Notes under the pieces: generated by a model
What the model was told of the DNA's origin: nothing
The model's input: the letters and a program-made list of their open reading frames with translations, nothing else
The model's database searches: none
Assembly (NCBI GenBank): GCA_025935195.1
Contig: JAICVS010000007.1
Location: forward strand, 1-57,204
Direction of reading: 5' to 3'
Length of the DNA: 57,204 nucleotides
From: Ktedonobacterales bacterium
GTDB lineage: Bacteria; Chloroflexota; Ktedonobacteria; Ktedonobacterales; JADMIN01
Shown here: positions 44,424-53,866 of the stretch, piece by piece
Position numbering within the stretch: the first letter of the stretch is position 1
Layout of the letters: each line of letters starts with the position of its first letter
Translations under genes and position numbers: made by a program

Positions 44424-46160
44424 TCAGACGTTCACCTGGAATGGGCGCATCATCTCGTTGTCCTCGTGTTCGAGGATGTGGCAGTGGTAGATGTACTGTG
44501 GGCCGGTGGTGTTCCGCGGCAGCACTACCTGGCCGTAGGTGGGCATGTCGAACCTGGCGATGATGCGCGTGACCATGCCCGGATAGGTCTTGACGGTATC
44601 CTTCGGCCCGCGCTCGTCGGTGTCCGGTGGAGTCGGCCCGCCCAGCAGGTAATCCGCGACCTGTGGATCCTGCCCGGCCAGCCAGGCCTGCGTGAAGGCA
44701 TCCTCGTTGATCGGCTGCCGGTTGAGCACCTGGAACTCGACCAGATGCACGTGCAGCGGGTGAACGTCGGGCGTCAGGTTGACGAACTCCCAGATCTCCG
44801 TGCCGCCGTCCTGGACGAAATCCGAGACGGGATCCTCGAAGTATTTGCCGTTGAGCAGCGAGCGGATCGGGTTGCCCGTCACATCGTCGTCCCACTCGTA
44901 CACGACGATCTGCCGTCGCGTCGCCGCGCCGGGCGCGAGCGCCGCCATCGCCGGCAGAGCGGAACCAGCCAGCGATTCGGGTGCGACCGAAGTATCTGGG
45001 CTGGAGAGCGGCCGCGTGACGCGGAATTGCATGATCTCCGGGATGGGATCGCCGCCGCCCCCACCGGGATACGGCGCGTTCGCATCATTCCGCAGCGTCA
45101 GCACCGTGCCAGGCGCGAAGTGCGCGAAGTCTACGATCAGGTCGAGGCGCTCGGCCGGCGCGACCAGCACGTCTGTGAGCCGCACAGGCGCGGGCATGAA
45201 ACCGCCGTCACTGCCGATCTGGTAGAACGGCTGCGGCGTCTTCGTCTCGATGGTCAAGTGGTAGAAGCGCGCGTTGGAGGCGTTGAGCAACCGAAAGCGG
45301 TAGCGGCGCGGCTCGACCTCGAGATACGGATGCACCTTGCCGTTGACGAGCGCCCTATCACCAAAGAACTCCGGCACCCACACGGGGTGAGATGTGGTGA
45401 CGCCCTGCGTGGCGTAATACAGCGAGCCATCCCGGTTGAAGGTCTTGTCGCTCAGGATGAGCGGCACCTCGAAGCGCCCGCGCGGCAAATTGAGGCGGTC
45501 TTCCACCTCATCGCGAATGAGGTACATGCCTACGAGTCCGGTGTAAACGTTGAGGCGCGTGATGGCGTTGGCGTGGTCGTGATACCAGAGCGCCGTCGCC
45601 TGCTGATCGTTGCCGTAGGTGTACTCATTCGAGACGAAGTGCGTGCCCGTCTGTGCCATGTCCGGCGTGTACCAGGCGTCGGGATGGCCGTCGAACTGCG
45701 GCAGCGAGAAACCGCCGTGCAGGTGAACGACGTTGCGCACCTTGGGCAGCGTCTTGGTCGAGGGATCGGGAACGGTGGGATCGATGGACTTCGCCAGCAG
45801 GTGGTGTGTCGGCAAGTGATTATCCCATCTGACGGTGATGGGCGTGCCGCGCCGCACCTCGAACGTACGGCCGGGGAAGGTCCCGCCGTAGCCCCAGAGT
45901 GTGGTGGCGGGCAGGTCGCGGTGCAGCTTCTGCCGGAACTGCGTCATCGGCACCTGGTAGAAATTCGGCGCGACCTGCGGCATCAGGTCGGGAATGGGCA
46001 GCGCGTCCACGAACTTCGCCAGCGCCGGCGAGGAGCCGGCCGCCGCGCTGACAACGCCCTGGCCCTTCCAGTTGAGTAACAGCTCGCCGCCAGCGAGCGT
46101 CGCGCCAGCGACCAGGGCCCCTGTGCCAAGGAATTTGCGTCTGCTGAGTTTGCTAGCCAT
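44424..46160 (-). CDS. Multicopper oxidase (CotA/laccase type), Tat-exported
   Basis: A 578-residue enzyme that oxidises a substrate at a type 1 copper and reduces oxygen at a trinuclear copper site. The N-terminus has the twin-arginine signal SRRKFLGTGALVAGATLAGG. The copper motifs are complete: HLHGGF, LWYHDHANA, HPLHVHLVEF and YHCHILEHEDNEMM with the type 1 ligands. Spore-coat CotA and bilirubin oxidase are its closest relatives by layout. Start ATG 46160 (MASKLSRRKF) is favoured by the GGGGGAA site about 9 bases upstream; ATG 46166 is also possible. First gene of a minus-strand cluster with DoxX and a propeller lipoprotein. Confidence 0.93.
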   Translation of the reverse strand: MASKLSRRKFLGTGALVAGATLAGGELLLNWKGQGVVSAAAGSSPALAKFVDALPIPDLMPQVAPNFYQVPMTQFRQKLHRDLPATTLWGYGGTFPGRTFEVRRGTPITVRWDNHLPTHHLLAKSIDPTVPDPSTKTLPKVRNVVHLHGGFSLPQFDGHPDAWYTPDMAQTGTHFVSNEYTYGNDQQATALWYHDHANAITRLNVYTGLVGMYLIRDEVEDRLNLPRGRFEVPLILSDKTFNRDGSLYYATQGVTTSHPVWVPEFFGDRALVNGKVHPYLEVEPRRYRFRLLNASNARFYHLTIETKTPQPFYQIGSDGGFMPAPVRLTDVLVAPAERLDLIVDFAHFAPGTVLTLRNDANAPYPGGGGGDPIPEIMQFRVTRPLSSPDTSVAPESLAGSALPAMAALAPGAATRRQIVVYEWDDDVTGNPIRSLLNGKYFEDPVSDFVQDGGTEIWEFVNLTPDVHPLHVHLVEFQVLNRQPINEDAFTQAWLAGQDPQVADYLLGGPTPPDTDERGPKDTVKTYPGMVTRIIARFDMPTYGQVVLPRNTTGPQYIYHCHILEHEDNEMMRPFQVNV

Positions 46161-46166
46161 AGACAT

Positions 46167-46681
46167 TTTCCCCCAAACTCCATCCGCGCCGAAGTCGCCC
46201 AACCCGGCGCGAACAGAGACCTCACTGGCACGGCAAGCGTGCCGCGCCATCCGTCACTAATCTACCAGCCAGTAGGTGCCTGCGCGTATGCCGCACGGCA
46301 TATCTTTGCCATCCGGGCGGCATATTTTCTACCGTGCGCAAGATTTTCGCGCGGCAACTGCAATCAGAGAAGATGCTTGAAAAATAGAAGTGACTCTGGC
46401 TATCCACCGTAGTCGTCAAGCATATGGAGCGTGGGTTTGTATGCTCCATCTGGCCCCGGCAGCCAGAACATAGCATGTCCTTGATGAACGTGGCTATGAC
46501 CGGCTGAATGCCGGTTGAAGAAGCCGTTGAGCAGCGGTTGCGATCCGGTTGCGGGATGGTGGCGCATGAGCAACACATGGGAAGCGCGGGTGATATGGAC
46601 CAGCGCGGTAGACCCCGGCGTCCGCCGCGTGCATAATGCGGGAGCGCATCCGAGCAAGTGGGTGCGAACGGGGAGGACTGG
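46167..46681. other. Divergent intergenic region before murD
   Basis: 515 bases separating the multicopper oxidase (minus) from murD (plus). It should hold both promoters. Local AT content rises near 46280-46400. The imperfect inverted repeat ATGGAGC...GCTCCAT lies at about 46424-46446. GGGGAGGACTGG (about 46670-46681) is the murD ribosome-binding site. No gene is supported. Confidence 0.5.
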
Positions 46682-48118
46682 ATGAGCGACAGCGCATACG
46701 AGCAGTGGCACGACATCCCGGCCACCGCGGACGACCCCAACGCCCTGCGCGGGCGGCGGGTGCTCGTGATGGGGCTGGGGCTGCTGGGCGGCGGCGTGAG
46801 CGCCGCGCGCTACGCGGTGGAGCAGGGCGCGGCAGAGGTGATCGTCACCGATCTGCGCTCCGCGGATGTGCTCGCGCCCAGCGTGGCAAAGCTCGCCGGC
46901 CTGCCCATCCGCTACGTGCTCGGCCGGCACGATCCAGCCGACTTCGCGCGCGCCGACGTGGTGGTGCGTAACCCAAACGTGCCGCGCCACTCGCTGTATC
47001 TGGCCGCCGCGCGCGCCGCCGGCGCGCGTGTGGAGATGGAGATCGCCTGGTTCTTCCGCGCCTGCCGCGCCCCCATCGCCGGCGTCACTGGCACCCGTGG
47101 CAAGAGCACCACCACAACATTACTCCACGCCATCCTCAGAGAGGCGGGGATGCACCCGCTGCTGGGCGGCAATCTGGGCGGCATCGAGACACTGGCGCTC
47201 CTGCCGGAGGCGACGCCCGATCGCTGGGTAGTGCTGGAGCTGGGCAACTGGATGCTGGAGGGGCTGCACACCATCCGCCGCAGCCCGCGCCTGGCGATCT
47301 TCACCAACCTGCTCCCCGACCACCTCAACGCCTACGACTCGATGGAGGACTACGGCGCGGCGAAGTCAAGCATCTTCCGCTACCAGGGCGAGCGCGACAT
47401 CGCGCTCTTCAACGCCGACAACGCCTACACGCGGCGCTACGCGGCCGAGGCCCCCGCCGGGCAGGTCTGGCTCTACAGCCCGGAACAGCGGACGGCCCAC
47501 CGGCGCGACGCGCCGAATGAGTCCCGTCCCTTCCCCTTCGCGGACGCCATCCGGCTGCGCGGCGCGCATAACCTGGGCAATGTGCAGGCCGCCGCGCTCG
47601 CGGCGGAGCTGATCGGCGTGGACGCGGGCACCATTCGCCGCGCGGTGGGCGGCTTCGCGGGCGTGCCACACCGGCTGGAGGTGGTCGGCGAGCGCGGCGG
47701 CGTAACGTACGTGAACGACAGCGCCAGCACGGCACCGGTCGCGGGCATCGCGGCGCTCTGCAGCTTCACCGAGCCGGTGGTGCTGATCGCCGGCGGCAAC
47801 AGCAAAAACCTGGACTTCGGCGAGTTCGCGGCCGAAGCTGCGGCGCGCGCCAAGCGCGTGATCGTGCTCCAGGGCAACGCCTCAGACGACTTCGCGGCGG
47901 CGTTGCGGCGCGAGGCGGCCGCGCGCGGGCGCGCGGAGATCGTGCGCGGGCCGATCGGCGATCTAGCGCTGGCGCTGGATGAAGCGCGCGCGGCGGCAAC
48001 GCCGGGCGACGTGGTGCTGCTCTCGCCGGGGTTCACCAGCTTCGGTATGTTCCTCAACGAGTTCGACCGCGGCGATCAGTTCCGCGCGCTGGTGCGCGCG
48101 CTGCCAGAGGGAGAATGA
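46682..48118 (+). CDS. murD: MurD-like UDP-N-acetylmuramoylalanine-D-glutamate ligase
   Basis: A 478-residue ATP-dependent ligase of peptidoglycan synthesis in the cytoplasm. The N-terminal Rossmann part has RVLVMGLGLLGGGVSAARY; the P-loop is GVTGTRGKSTTTTLL. The carbamylated-lysine segment is SMEDYGAAKSSIF, and the C-terminal domain has GAHNLGNVQAAALAA and PVVLIAGGNSKNLDF. Some MurD landmarks differ: ELSSFQL reads ELGNWMLEG and NDSKATN reads NDSASTAP, losing the lysine. The fold fits MurD better than other Mur ligases. ATG 46682 has a strong GGGGAGG site. It is next to the pgeF-like gene rather than in a dcw cluster. Confidence 0.85.
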   Translation: MSDSAYEQWHDIPATADDPNALRGRRVLVMGLGLLGGGVSAARYAVEQGAAEVIVTDLRSADVLAPSVAKLAGLPIRYVLGRHDPADFARADVVVRNPNVPRHSLYLAAARAAGARVEMEIAWFFRACRAPIAGVTGTRGKSTTTTLLHAILREAGMHPLLGGNLGGIETLALLPEATPDRWVVLELGNWMLEGLHTIRRSPRLAIFTNLLPDHLNAYDSMEDYGAAKSSIFRYQGERDIALFNADNAYTRRYAAEAPAGQVWLYSPEQRTAHRRDAPNESRPFPFADAIRLRGAHNLGNVQAAALAAELIGVDAGTIRRAVGGFAGVPHRLEVVGERGGVTYVNDSASTAPVAGIAALCSFTEPVVLIAGGNSKNLDFGEFAAEAAARAKRVIVLQGNASDDFAAALRREAAARGRAEIVRGPIGDLALALDEARAAATPGDVVLLSPGFTSFGMFLNEFDRGDQFRALVRALPEGE

Positions 48119-48120
48119 GC

Positions 48121-48162
48121 CGCGGAGTGACGCAGAGTGACGCAGAGGTTTTTAGAGGGGAG
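48121..48162. repeat. Purine-rich dispersed repeat at the murD-pgeF junction
   Basis: CGCGGAGTGACGCAGAGTGACGCAGAGG, of the same type as the repeats near 25120 and 29520. If the pgeF-like gene started at 48115, this repeat would encode its first 15 residues. Confidence 0.55.
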
Positions 48163-48168
48163 ACGAGC

Positions 48169-49047
48169 GTGCAAACTGTCCGCGCGGATGAGATGCGGGG
48201 CGGCATGCGGCGGCGCGAGAGCGGCGGGGTCGAGTGGTATCAGTTCGCGGCGCTGGCGGCGCTGGATGTGTCGCTGGCGCACGGCGTCTTCACACGGCGC
48301 GGCGGCGTGAGCGCACCACCGCTGGATACGCTGAACGCCGGCCGGGCCGTGGGCGACACACCCGACGCGCTGGCCGAGAACATCCGGCGCATCCGCGCGG
48401 CGCTGCCCGGAGACCCACAGCTCGTCAGCCTGCGTCCAGAGCACGGCGCGCGCGTGGTGAATGTCACAGAGGCGCTGCTCGCCGGCCATGAGGGCGAGCC
48501 GGCGGCGCGGCTGGACGCGACCGGCGACGCCATGATCACGCGGCTGCGCGGCGTTGGGCTGTACTGGGCGGTGGCGGATTGCGCGGCGGTGCTGCTCGTG
48601 GATCCGGCGCACAGCGCGATTGGCCTGGCGCATGCCGGCTGGCGCGGCACGGCGGCTGCCATCCCAGCAAGCACACTGGCGGCGATGGCCCGCGTCTATG
48701 GCACACAACCCGCCGATGTGTACGCCGCTGTCGGACCGTGCATAGGCCCTTGCTGCTACGAGGTGGACGAGCGCGTGCGTGCGGCGTTCGCCGCGCATCC
48801 GCTGGCCCGCGCGACGGGCGTCTTCTCGACGGTCATGATGGCGGATGGAGCGGCCGGAGGCGCGCGTGAGTCGCACCGCGTGGATCTGGTGGCCTCAAAC
48901 CGCGCGCAGCTCCGCGCGCTGGGCGTGCCGGATGACCACATCGAAACCAGCGACTTCTGCACCGGCCACCGGCGCGACCTCTTCTACTCGCATCGCATGG
49001 AACGCGGCCGCACCGGCCGCTTCGCCGTCGTGCTCGCGCTGGTGTAG
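48169..49047 (+). CDS. Laccase-domain protein (PgeF/YfiH family)
   Basis: A 292-residue protein of the YfiH family, known as purine nucleoside phosphorylase/adenosine deaminase-type enzymes and as PgeF, a peptidoglycan editing factor. HGVFTRRGGVS, LRPEHGARV, VADCAAVLLVDP, LAHAGWRGTA and the late SDFCTGHRRDLFYSHR contain the cysteine and histidine metal ligands. GTG 48169 with GGGGAGACGAG upstream is preferred to ATG 48115, because the extra sequence is a dispersed repeat. Placement right after murD supports a link with peptidoglycan. Confidence 0.9.
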   Translation: MQTVRADEMRGGMRRRESGGVEWYQFAALAALDVSLAHGVFTRRGGVSAPPLDTLNAGRAVGDTPDALAENIRRIRAALPGDPQLVSLRPEHGARVVNVTEALLAGHEGEPAARLDATGDAMITRLRGVGLYWAVADCAAVLLVDPAHSAIGLAHAGWRGTAAAIPASTLAAMARVYGTQPADVYAAVGPCIGPCCYEVDERVRAAFAAHPLARATGVFSTVMMADGAAGGARESHRVDLVASNRAQLRALGVPDDHIETSDFCTGHRRDLFYSHRMERGRTGRFAVVLALV

Positions 49048-49070
49048 GTGATGATGTATGGATGGCGCGG

Positions 49071-49676
49071 CTACGGACGCTGCGAGGCGCGGGCGGTGAC
49101 GTCAGGAGCCTCGCCCGGCCGCAAGATCAGGCGCATCAAGATCAGGAAGACGGCGGCGGAGCCGAAGCCGAAGGAGAGCGCGCGCATCCATGCCTGGCCG
49201 GCGTCCGCGCCCGCGAGCAGGCCGTGGATGGTGACGAGGAAGAACGCCGCGAAGCCAAGGTAGTGCAGCCCGCGCCATATGCCGCGCGAGATACGCCGCC
49301 GCAGCCACGAGCTGACCAGCACCACGGCGAAGGCGTAGAAGCCCAGCACGCCGAGATCGGTGGCGAGCGTGCGGTACGGCTGCGCGAAGGGCAGCAGCAG
49401 GTTGACGGGCGTGAACGTGATGAACGGGTCCAGCAGCAGCGTGAACAGGTGCAGCAGCACAAACGCCCCGGTCAGCAGCGCGAGGAACTGATGTAGCTCG
49501 TCCAGCGCCCACGAGACGCGCTCGCCAATCTGCGTAGTGAGGCTGCGCACGATGCCCAGGTTGGTCGTGAGTGCGAGCAGCACGTAGGCCGACACGGCCG
49601 CCGCGCGCGTGATGTACCACAGCGTCGGATCGGCGTCGGCGGGCGCCAGCGTCGCGGCGGAGCTGATCGGCGTCAT
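49071..49676 (-). CDS. Ferric-reductase-like heme membrane protein
   Basis: A 201-residue protein with about six transmembrane helices of the ferric reductase-like (FRD/MsrQ) type. Histidines that can bind two b hemes lie in ELHQFLALLTGAFVLLHLF (about 61-79), in RGLHYLGF (about 141) and VTIHGLLAG (about 154). Such proteins carry electrons across the membrane. It ends an operon with ApbE and an FNR-type reductase; 11 bases separate it from ApbE. No MsrP-type partner is present. Confidence 0.87.
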   Translation of the reverse strand: MTPISSAATLAPADADPTLWYITRAAAVSAYVLLALTTNLGIVRSLTTQIGERVSWALDELHQFLALLTGAFVLLHLFTLLLDPFITFTPVNLLLPFAQPYRTLATDLGVLGFYAFAVVLVSSWLRRRISRGIWRGLHYLGFAAFFLVTIHGLLAGADAGQAWMRALSFGFGSAAVFLILMRLILRPGEAPDVTARASQRP

Positions 49677-49687
49677 CGTGTCTCGTC

Positions 49688-50884
49688 CTATTCCAGGATG
49701 GGAGCATCGCAGAAACGTGCGGACACGCCATCCGCGCCAGGCAGCAGGGGCAGCGCCGCCCCGGCAGTCCCCCAGCTCTCGATGTACGCGCGCATGTTGG
49801 CGGAGACGACAACCTCGCCGGACGCCAGCACGAGCAGCAGCGCCACGCCGCTATCGGCCCCGCTATCCGTGCCGAGCGGCCCATCGCTCTCCCAGGCAGC
49901 CTCGATCGCGCTCAACGCGGATGGATAGCCGCGCAGCAGCGCCAGCTTGGCGGCGACCTCGGCGCGGGCGGCCGTGGGCGCGAGGGCCGTCGCCGTAGCG
50001 ATCAGCGGCTCGCCGCTACGCCCATGCGTGCGGTCCTCGCCAGTCCAGACGGCGGCGGGCAGGCCGGTGCGCGGATCCAGCAGGTGATGCGCGCGCAGGC
50101 CGTGTCGCAGCCACCAGCGATACGCAGCCCCAGAGGTGGCGAGTCCGCCGCGACTGAAGGCGACGGCGGCGATATCGCGCCCGGGCGCCCCACCAGCCTC
50201 GGCAAGCGGATCGCGGATGCCGGCGCTCCATGCCTGGCCGGGCGCGGGACCGCCACGCAGGCGCAGGTCGCCGCCGACGTTGACGAGCGTGCTGTCGAAA
50301 CCCGCGCAATACCGCTCGACGGCGATGTCCGCCGCCCAGCCTTTGGCGATCCCGCCCAGATCCAGGCGCACGCCCCACGGCAGACGAATGCGCCGCCCGG
50401 CGGGGTCCAGCTCGATGGCGGCCCAGGCGCCGGCGGCGGGCATCGGGCCGCACGCCGGCTCACCGCCACTGTCTGATAGTGTCTCGCGGTGCGCGATCAG
50501 CGCGAAGTCGCGATCATAGCCAAGCGCTTCGAGGCGCGGCAGCAGCGTTGGATCGAAGAGGCCGCCACTGGCGCGCGCCGCGACGACCGCGCGCTCGACA
50601 CAGGCATACAGCACGTCGGAGCAGCGGTGCCAGCGGCCGGCGTCCGCGTTGAGCCGGCAGAGGTCGCTCTCGGGGCGGAAGCGCGAGAGCCGCTGATCCA
50701 CCTCGGCGAGCCAGGCCATGCAGGTCGCGGCGGCCGCCTCGGCGGCTGACCGTTCACCCGGCGCGACGGCGACCTGCACGCTGACCTCCGTTCCCATCAT
50801 GCGCGCGGACCGCGCGACGACGATGCGGGAGGCTGTCGCCGTGATGGAATTGCTGGGATTAGCGGGAGTGGTGGCGATGGTCAT
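49688..50884 (-). CDS. apbE: ApbE-family FMN transferase
   Basis: A 398-residue protein of the flavin transferase family, which uses FAD to attach FMN to Thr/Ser in DxxTGAT-type motifs of partner proteins. ARMMGTEVSVQV, SRFRPESDLCRLN, LDLGGIAKGWAADIAVE, STLVNVGGDLRLRG and AHHLLDPRTGLPA are the family landmarks. ATG 50882-50884 is one base after the FNR-type stop, so the two are coupled. No N-terminal lipobox is seen. I find no DxxTGAT-like motif in the neighbouring proteins, so its target is not in this window. Confidence 0.9.
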   Translation of the reverse strand: MTIATTPANPSNSITATASRIVVARSARMMGTEVSVQVAVAPGERSAAEAAAATCMAWLAEVDQRLSRFRPESDLCRLNADAGRWHRCSDVLYACVERAVVAARASGGLFDPTLLPRLEALGYDRDFALIAHRETLSDSGGEPACGPMPAAGAWAAIELDPAGRRIRLPWGVRLDLGGIAKGWAADIAVERYCAGFDSTLVNVGGDLRLRGGPAPGQAWSAGIRDPLAEAGGAPGRDIAAVAFSRGGLATSGAAYRWWLRHGLRAHHLLDPRTGLPAAVWTGEDRTHGRSGEPLIATATALAPTAARAEVAAKLALLRGYPSALSAIEAAWESDGPLGTDSGADSGVALLLVLASGEVVVSANMRAYIESWGTAGAALPLLPGADGVSARFCDAPILE

Positions 50885-50885
50885 A

Positions 50886-52280
50886 TCAGGAAGTCCCCGA
50901 GCGCGTGTTGGGCGACGTTTGGAACGGATTGATGGTGACGCCGCCGGGGCGCTGGCGATTGTCGTCGTCGCCCTGGCTCTGGATCGGGGCGGCCTGGCCG
51001 TCGTCGCCGCTGCCAATGCCGGCCGCGACCTTGTGATTGGTGAGCGTCCAGGCGCCGGTGAAGAGCGCGACAGCGGCGGCGGCCGAGCCAACGCGCAGCA
51101 GCCGCTTGGAGGATCGCCGCGAGCGCCGGCCCCCTGCGCCTTCGGGAATGTCGAGCGCGAACAGGCCGTCCGGCACGAGCATGAGGTCGCCGTCCGGCCG
51201 CGCGACACAGGGGAGGATGTAACCGGCGGCGCGCTCCGCCCGCGTAAGGGCCGTGCCGGGGTCGTGGACCGAGCCGGAGAGCAGGCGCAGGCGGCAGACG
51301 CCGCAATCGCCGGCGCGGCAGCTCACCTCCGGCGCATAGCCCTGGCGCTCCAGCGCGTCCAGCAGCGTCTCGCCGCGCCGCGCATCCAGCGCACCAGCTC
51401 CCGTATCCACTCCAGCGAGACCCGCGAGGCGCACGCGCGCGACGACAGGCCCACTGGCGGCTGCCGTGTGCGTGCCAGCCACCCGCGCCGCACCCTCATC
51501 GTCGAAGACCTCTACATGCAGGCGATCGGCAGGCACACTACGCGCGGGCAGCGCCTGCTGAAAGGCGCGCTTGAGGCTGCCGCCGCCGCAGATATACCAG
51601 TGCGCCGCTGAAAGAGAGCTTCCCGCGCCATAGGCAGCGAGCGCGGCCAGCGCGTGATCGGGGCTGAGGCGGTCGCCGCGCGCCGTGAGGTAGTGCCACT
51701 GGCGCAACCACACGCCGTCAGGATCGAGCGCGGCCAGCTCGCGCGCGAAGATCACCTCGCTCGCGCTCCGCGAGGCGTAATGCAGCTGGACGGACGGGCG
51801 CCGCTCGCGCGGCAGGCGGGCCAGCGCGCGCAGCATGCCGAGGATGGGCGCGATGCCCGCGCCGTTGGCGACAAAGACGAGCGGTGTGCCGGGCATGACC
51901 TCGCGCGGCAGTGTGAAGGCGCCGCGTGGGGGCGTCGCGGCGAGGATGGTCCCGGCGGCGGCGCGGTCGAAGAGAAAGCCGGAGACGGCGCCGCCCTGCT
52001 TGCGCTTGACGGCGATCTGCCAGGGCTGATCCGGCGAGCCGTCGCCGCACAGCGAATATGAACGGTGCAGCGTGCGCGTCTTGCCGGGCAGCGCCAGCGC
52101 GATGAACTGCCCCGGCTGATAGGGCGCGGGCGCCTGAAGTGTGCCGGGGCGAGTGAGCCAGAGCACGACGACATCGCGTGTTGTCAGCTCACGGCGCACG
52201 ATCTGCGCGGAAAGCGTTCCCGGTGGCGGCGCGGGCGCGGCAAGGGCGTGTGCGGCTGTCGGGCGCTCGGCGGTGGACAT
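50886..52280 (-). CDS. FNR-type oxidoreductase with 2Fe-2S ferredoxin domain and C-terminal anchor
   Basis: A 464-residue electron-transfer protein. The FAD domain has the flavin motif RSYSL (HRSYSLCGDG), the NAD domain has VFVANGAGIAPILGMLRAL and HYASRS, and the C-terminal plant-type ferredoxin has CRAGDCGVC...C for its 2Fe-2S cluster. After that a single hydrophobic helix follows (VGSAAAAVALFTGAWTL) and a polar tail of about 45 residues. ATG 52280 (MSTAERPTAA) is chosen for its GAGGAG site. First gene of the FNR-ApbE-FRD operon, whose parts could pass electrons from NAD(P)H through heme to an exported flavoprotein (inferred). Confidence 0.9.
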   Translation of the reverse strand: MSTAERPTAAHALAAPAPPPGTLSAQIVRRELTTRDVVVLWLTRPGTLQAPAPYQPGQFIALALPGKTRTLHRSYSLCGDGSPDQPWQIAVKRKQGGAVSGFLFDRAAAGTILAATPPRGAFTLPREVMPGTPLVFVANGAGIAPILGMLRALARLPRERRPSVQLHYASRSASEVIFARELAALDPDGVWLRQWHYLTARGDRLSPDHALAALAAYGAGSSLSAAHWYICGGGSLKRAFQQALPARSVPADRLHVEVFDDEGAARVAGTHTAAASGPVVARVRLAGLAGVDTGAGALDARRGETLLDALERQGYAPEVSCRAGDCGVCRLRLLSGSVHDPGTALTRAERAAGYILPCVARPDGDLMLVPDGLFALDIPEGAGGRRSRRSSKRLLRVGSAAAAVALFTGAWTLTNHKVAAGIGSGDDGQAAPIQSQGDDDNRQRPGGVTINPFQTSPNTRSGTS

Positions 52281-52501
52281 AGGGCGGCTCCTCATCTGCT
52301 GGCGTGAGATTAAGTATAGCCATCGGCGCATGAGAAAACGATGAGAAGCGCCCGCGCCTTTTACGCAGGCATCTAGGCAATAAGGCGTAGCGCGCTCCCG
52401 TTACCCGCATCACCCCTCGTTCGCCCCATTTGATGAGCGGACGTGGTACGCTGGAGGATGAGGCGACGGCGCGGGCGTGTCGTGCTCGGAGGGGTGGCGA
52501 T

Positions 52502-53866
52502 ATGCGAGCGAAGCGAACACGACAAGCGCTACGGGCGATACAGACGACGACGCGCGTCACAGGGGCGCTACATGCCATCCGCCGCTGGCGGCCGGAGCGG
52601 ACGGCGCGCGAGCTGTGGCATGACTGGCGGCGGCTGCCGGTCGTGCGCATGACGGCGGCGGCCGTTGCCGGCCTGCTGGCGCTCCAGGCGGCGACAGTCG
52701 CCGTGCTCTCGGTGGTGGTGGCGTCGCGGCGCAAGCGGCGGCGCCTGCTCGAAGGCTTCCCCTACCTGCACCTACCGGAGACACCGGTCGGCGACAACTC
52801 CGTGCGCGTCTACAGCTACGGGCGCGACCTCTACGACGCGATGATCGCGGCCATCGAACACGCCAAAGAGCGCATCTATCTGGAGTCCTTCATCTGGAAG
52901 GACGACGCCGTGGGCGAGGAGTTCAAAGAGCGGCTGATCCGCCGGGCGCGCGAGGGTGTGGATGTCTACATCATCTTCGATGGCTTCGGCAATCTGGTGG
53001 TGCCGGGCGCGTTCAAGCAGTTCCCGCTAGACATCCCACACCTGCACGTGATGCGCTACACGCCCTTCCACCGGCCCTGGCACATCTTCGATCCCCGGCG
53101 CTACGCGCTGGATCATCGCAAGCTGCTGGTGGTGGACGGGCGCATCGGCTTCATCGGCGGCTACAACATCGGCAGCCTCTACGCCACCGAATGGCGCGAC
53201 ACGCACATGCGCATCCGCGGGCCGGCCGTCGCGGACCTCGCCCAGTCGTTCGTGGATTTCTGGAACGCGCGCCACTCGCGCGTCAAGCGCATCAGGCGCC
53301 GCTATCAGCGCCGCTTCGATCCCTTCATCCAGCTCCACAGCAACGACGCGCTACGGCTGACCTTCCCCATCCGCGATATGTACATTGACGCCATTGATCG
53401 CGCCGACCACCACATTTACCTGACCAACGCCTACTTCGTGCCCGACCACGTGCTGCTGGAGGCGCTGAAAGCGGCGGTGGAGCGCGGGGTAGACGTGCAA
53501 GTTCTGCTGCCGTGGACCTCGAATCACATCGTCGCGGACTGGGTTTCGCGCGGCTATTTCGCGGACTGCCTGAAATACGGCATCCGTATCTTCGGCTATC
53601 GCAAGGCGATGATCCACGCCAAGACCTGCACGATTGACGGCCAGTGGTCCACCATCGGCACGGCCAACCTGGACCGGCTCAGCTCGGTGGGCAACTACGA
53701 GATCAACGTCGAGATCTACAGCGAGGCGCTGGCGCGGCAGATGGAAGAGCTGTTCACCTGCGACAAGCTCAACGCGCCGGAGCTGACGCTGGAAGGCTGG
53801 ATTCACCGCCCGTGGTATCAAGAGGTGAGCGAGCGCATCCTCGCGCCGCTGCGGCTGATGCTCTAG
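52502..53866 (+). CDS. Phospholipase D-type cardiolipin synthase
   Basis: A 454-residue enzyme with two PLD (HKD) motifs: HRKLLVVDGRIGFIGGYN and HAKTCTIDGQWSTIGTAN. A single transmembrane helix (about 50-72) after a basic N-terminus anchors it, fewer than the two of classical ClsA. Cardiolipin synthases join two phosphatidylglycerols, or other headgroups, at the membrane. ATG 52502 follows CGGAGGGGTGGCGAT; the open frame extends to 52430 without support. A single gene, followed by repeat copy D. Confidence 0.9.
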   Translation: MRAKRTRQALRAIQTTTRVTGALHAIRRWRPERTARELWHDWRRLPVVRMTAAAVAGLLALQAATVAVLSVVVASRRKRRRLLEGFPYLHLPETPVGDNSVRVYSYGRDLYDAMIAAIEHAKERIYLESFIWKDDAVGEEFKERLIRRAREGVDVYIIFDGFGNLVVPGAFKQFPLDIPHLHVMRYTPFHRPWHIFDPRRYALDHRKLLVVDGRIGFIGGYNIGSLYATEWRDTHMRIRGPAVADLAQSFVDFWNARHSRVKRIRRRYQRRFDPFIQLHSNDALRLTFPIRDMYIDAIDRADHHIYLTNAYFVPDHVLLEALKAAVERGVDVQVLLPWTSNHIVADWVSRGYFADCLKYGIRIFGYRKAMIHAKTCTIDGQWSTIGTANLDRLSSVGNYEINVEIYSEALARQMEELFTCDKLNAPELTLEGWIHRPWYQEVSERILAPLRLML

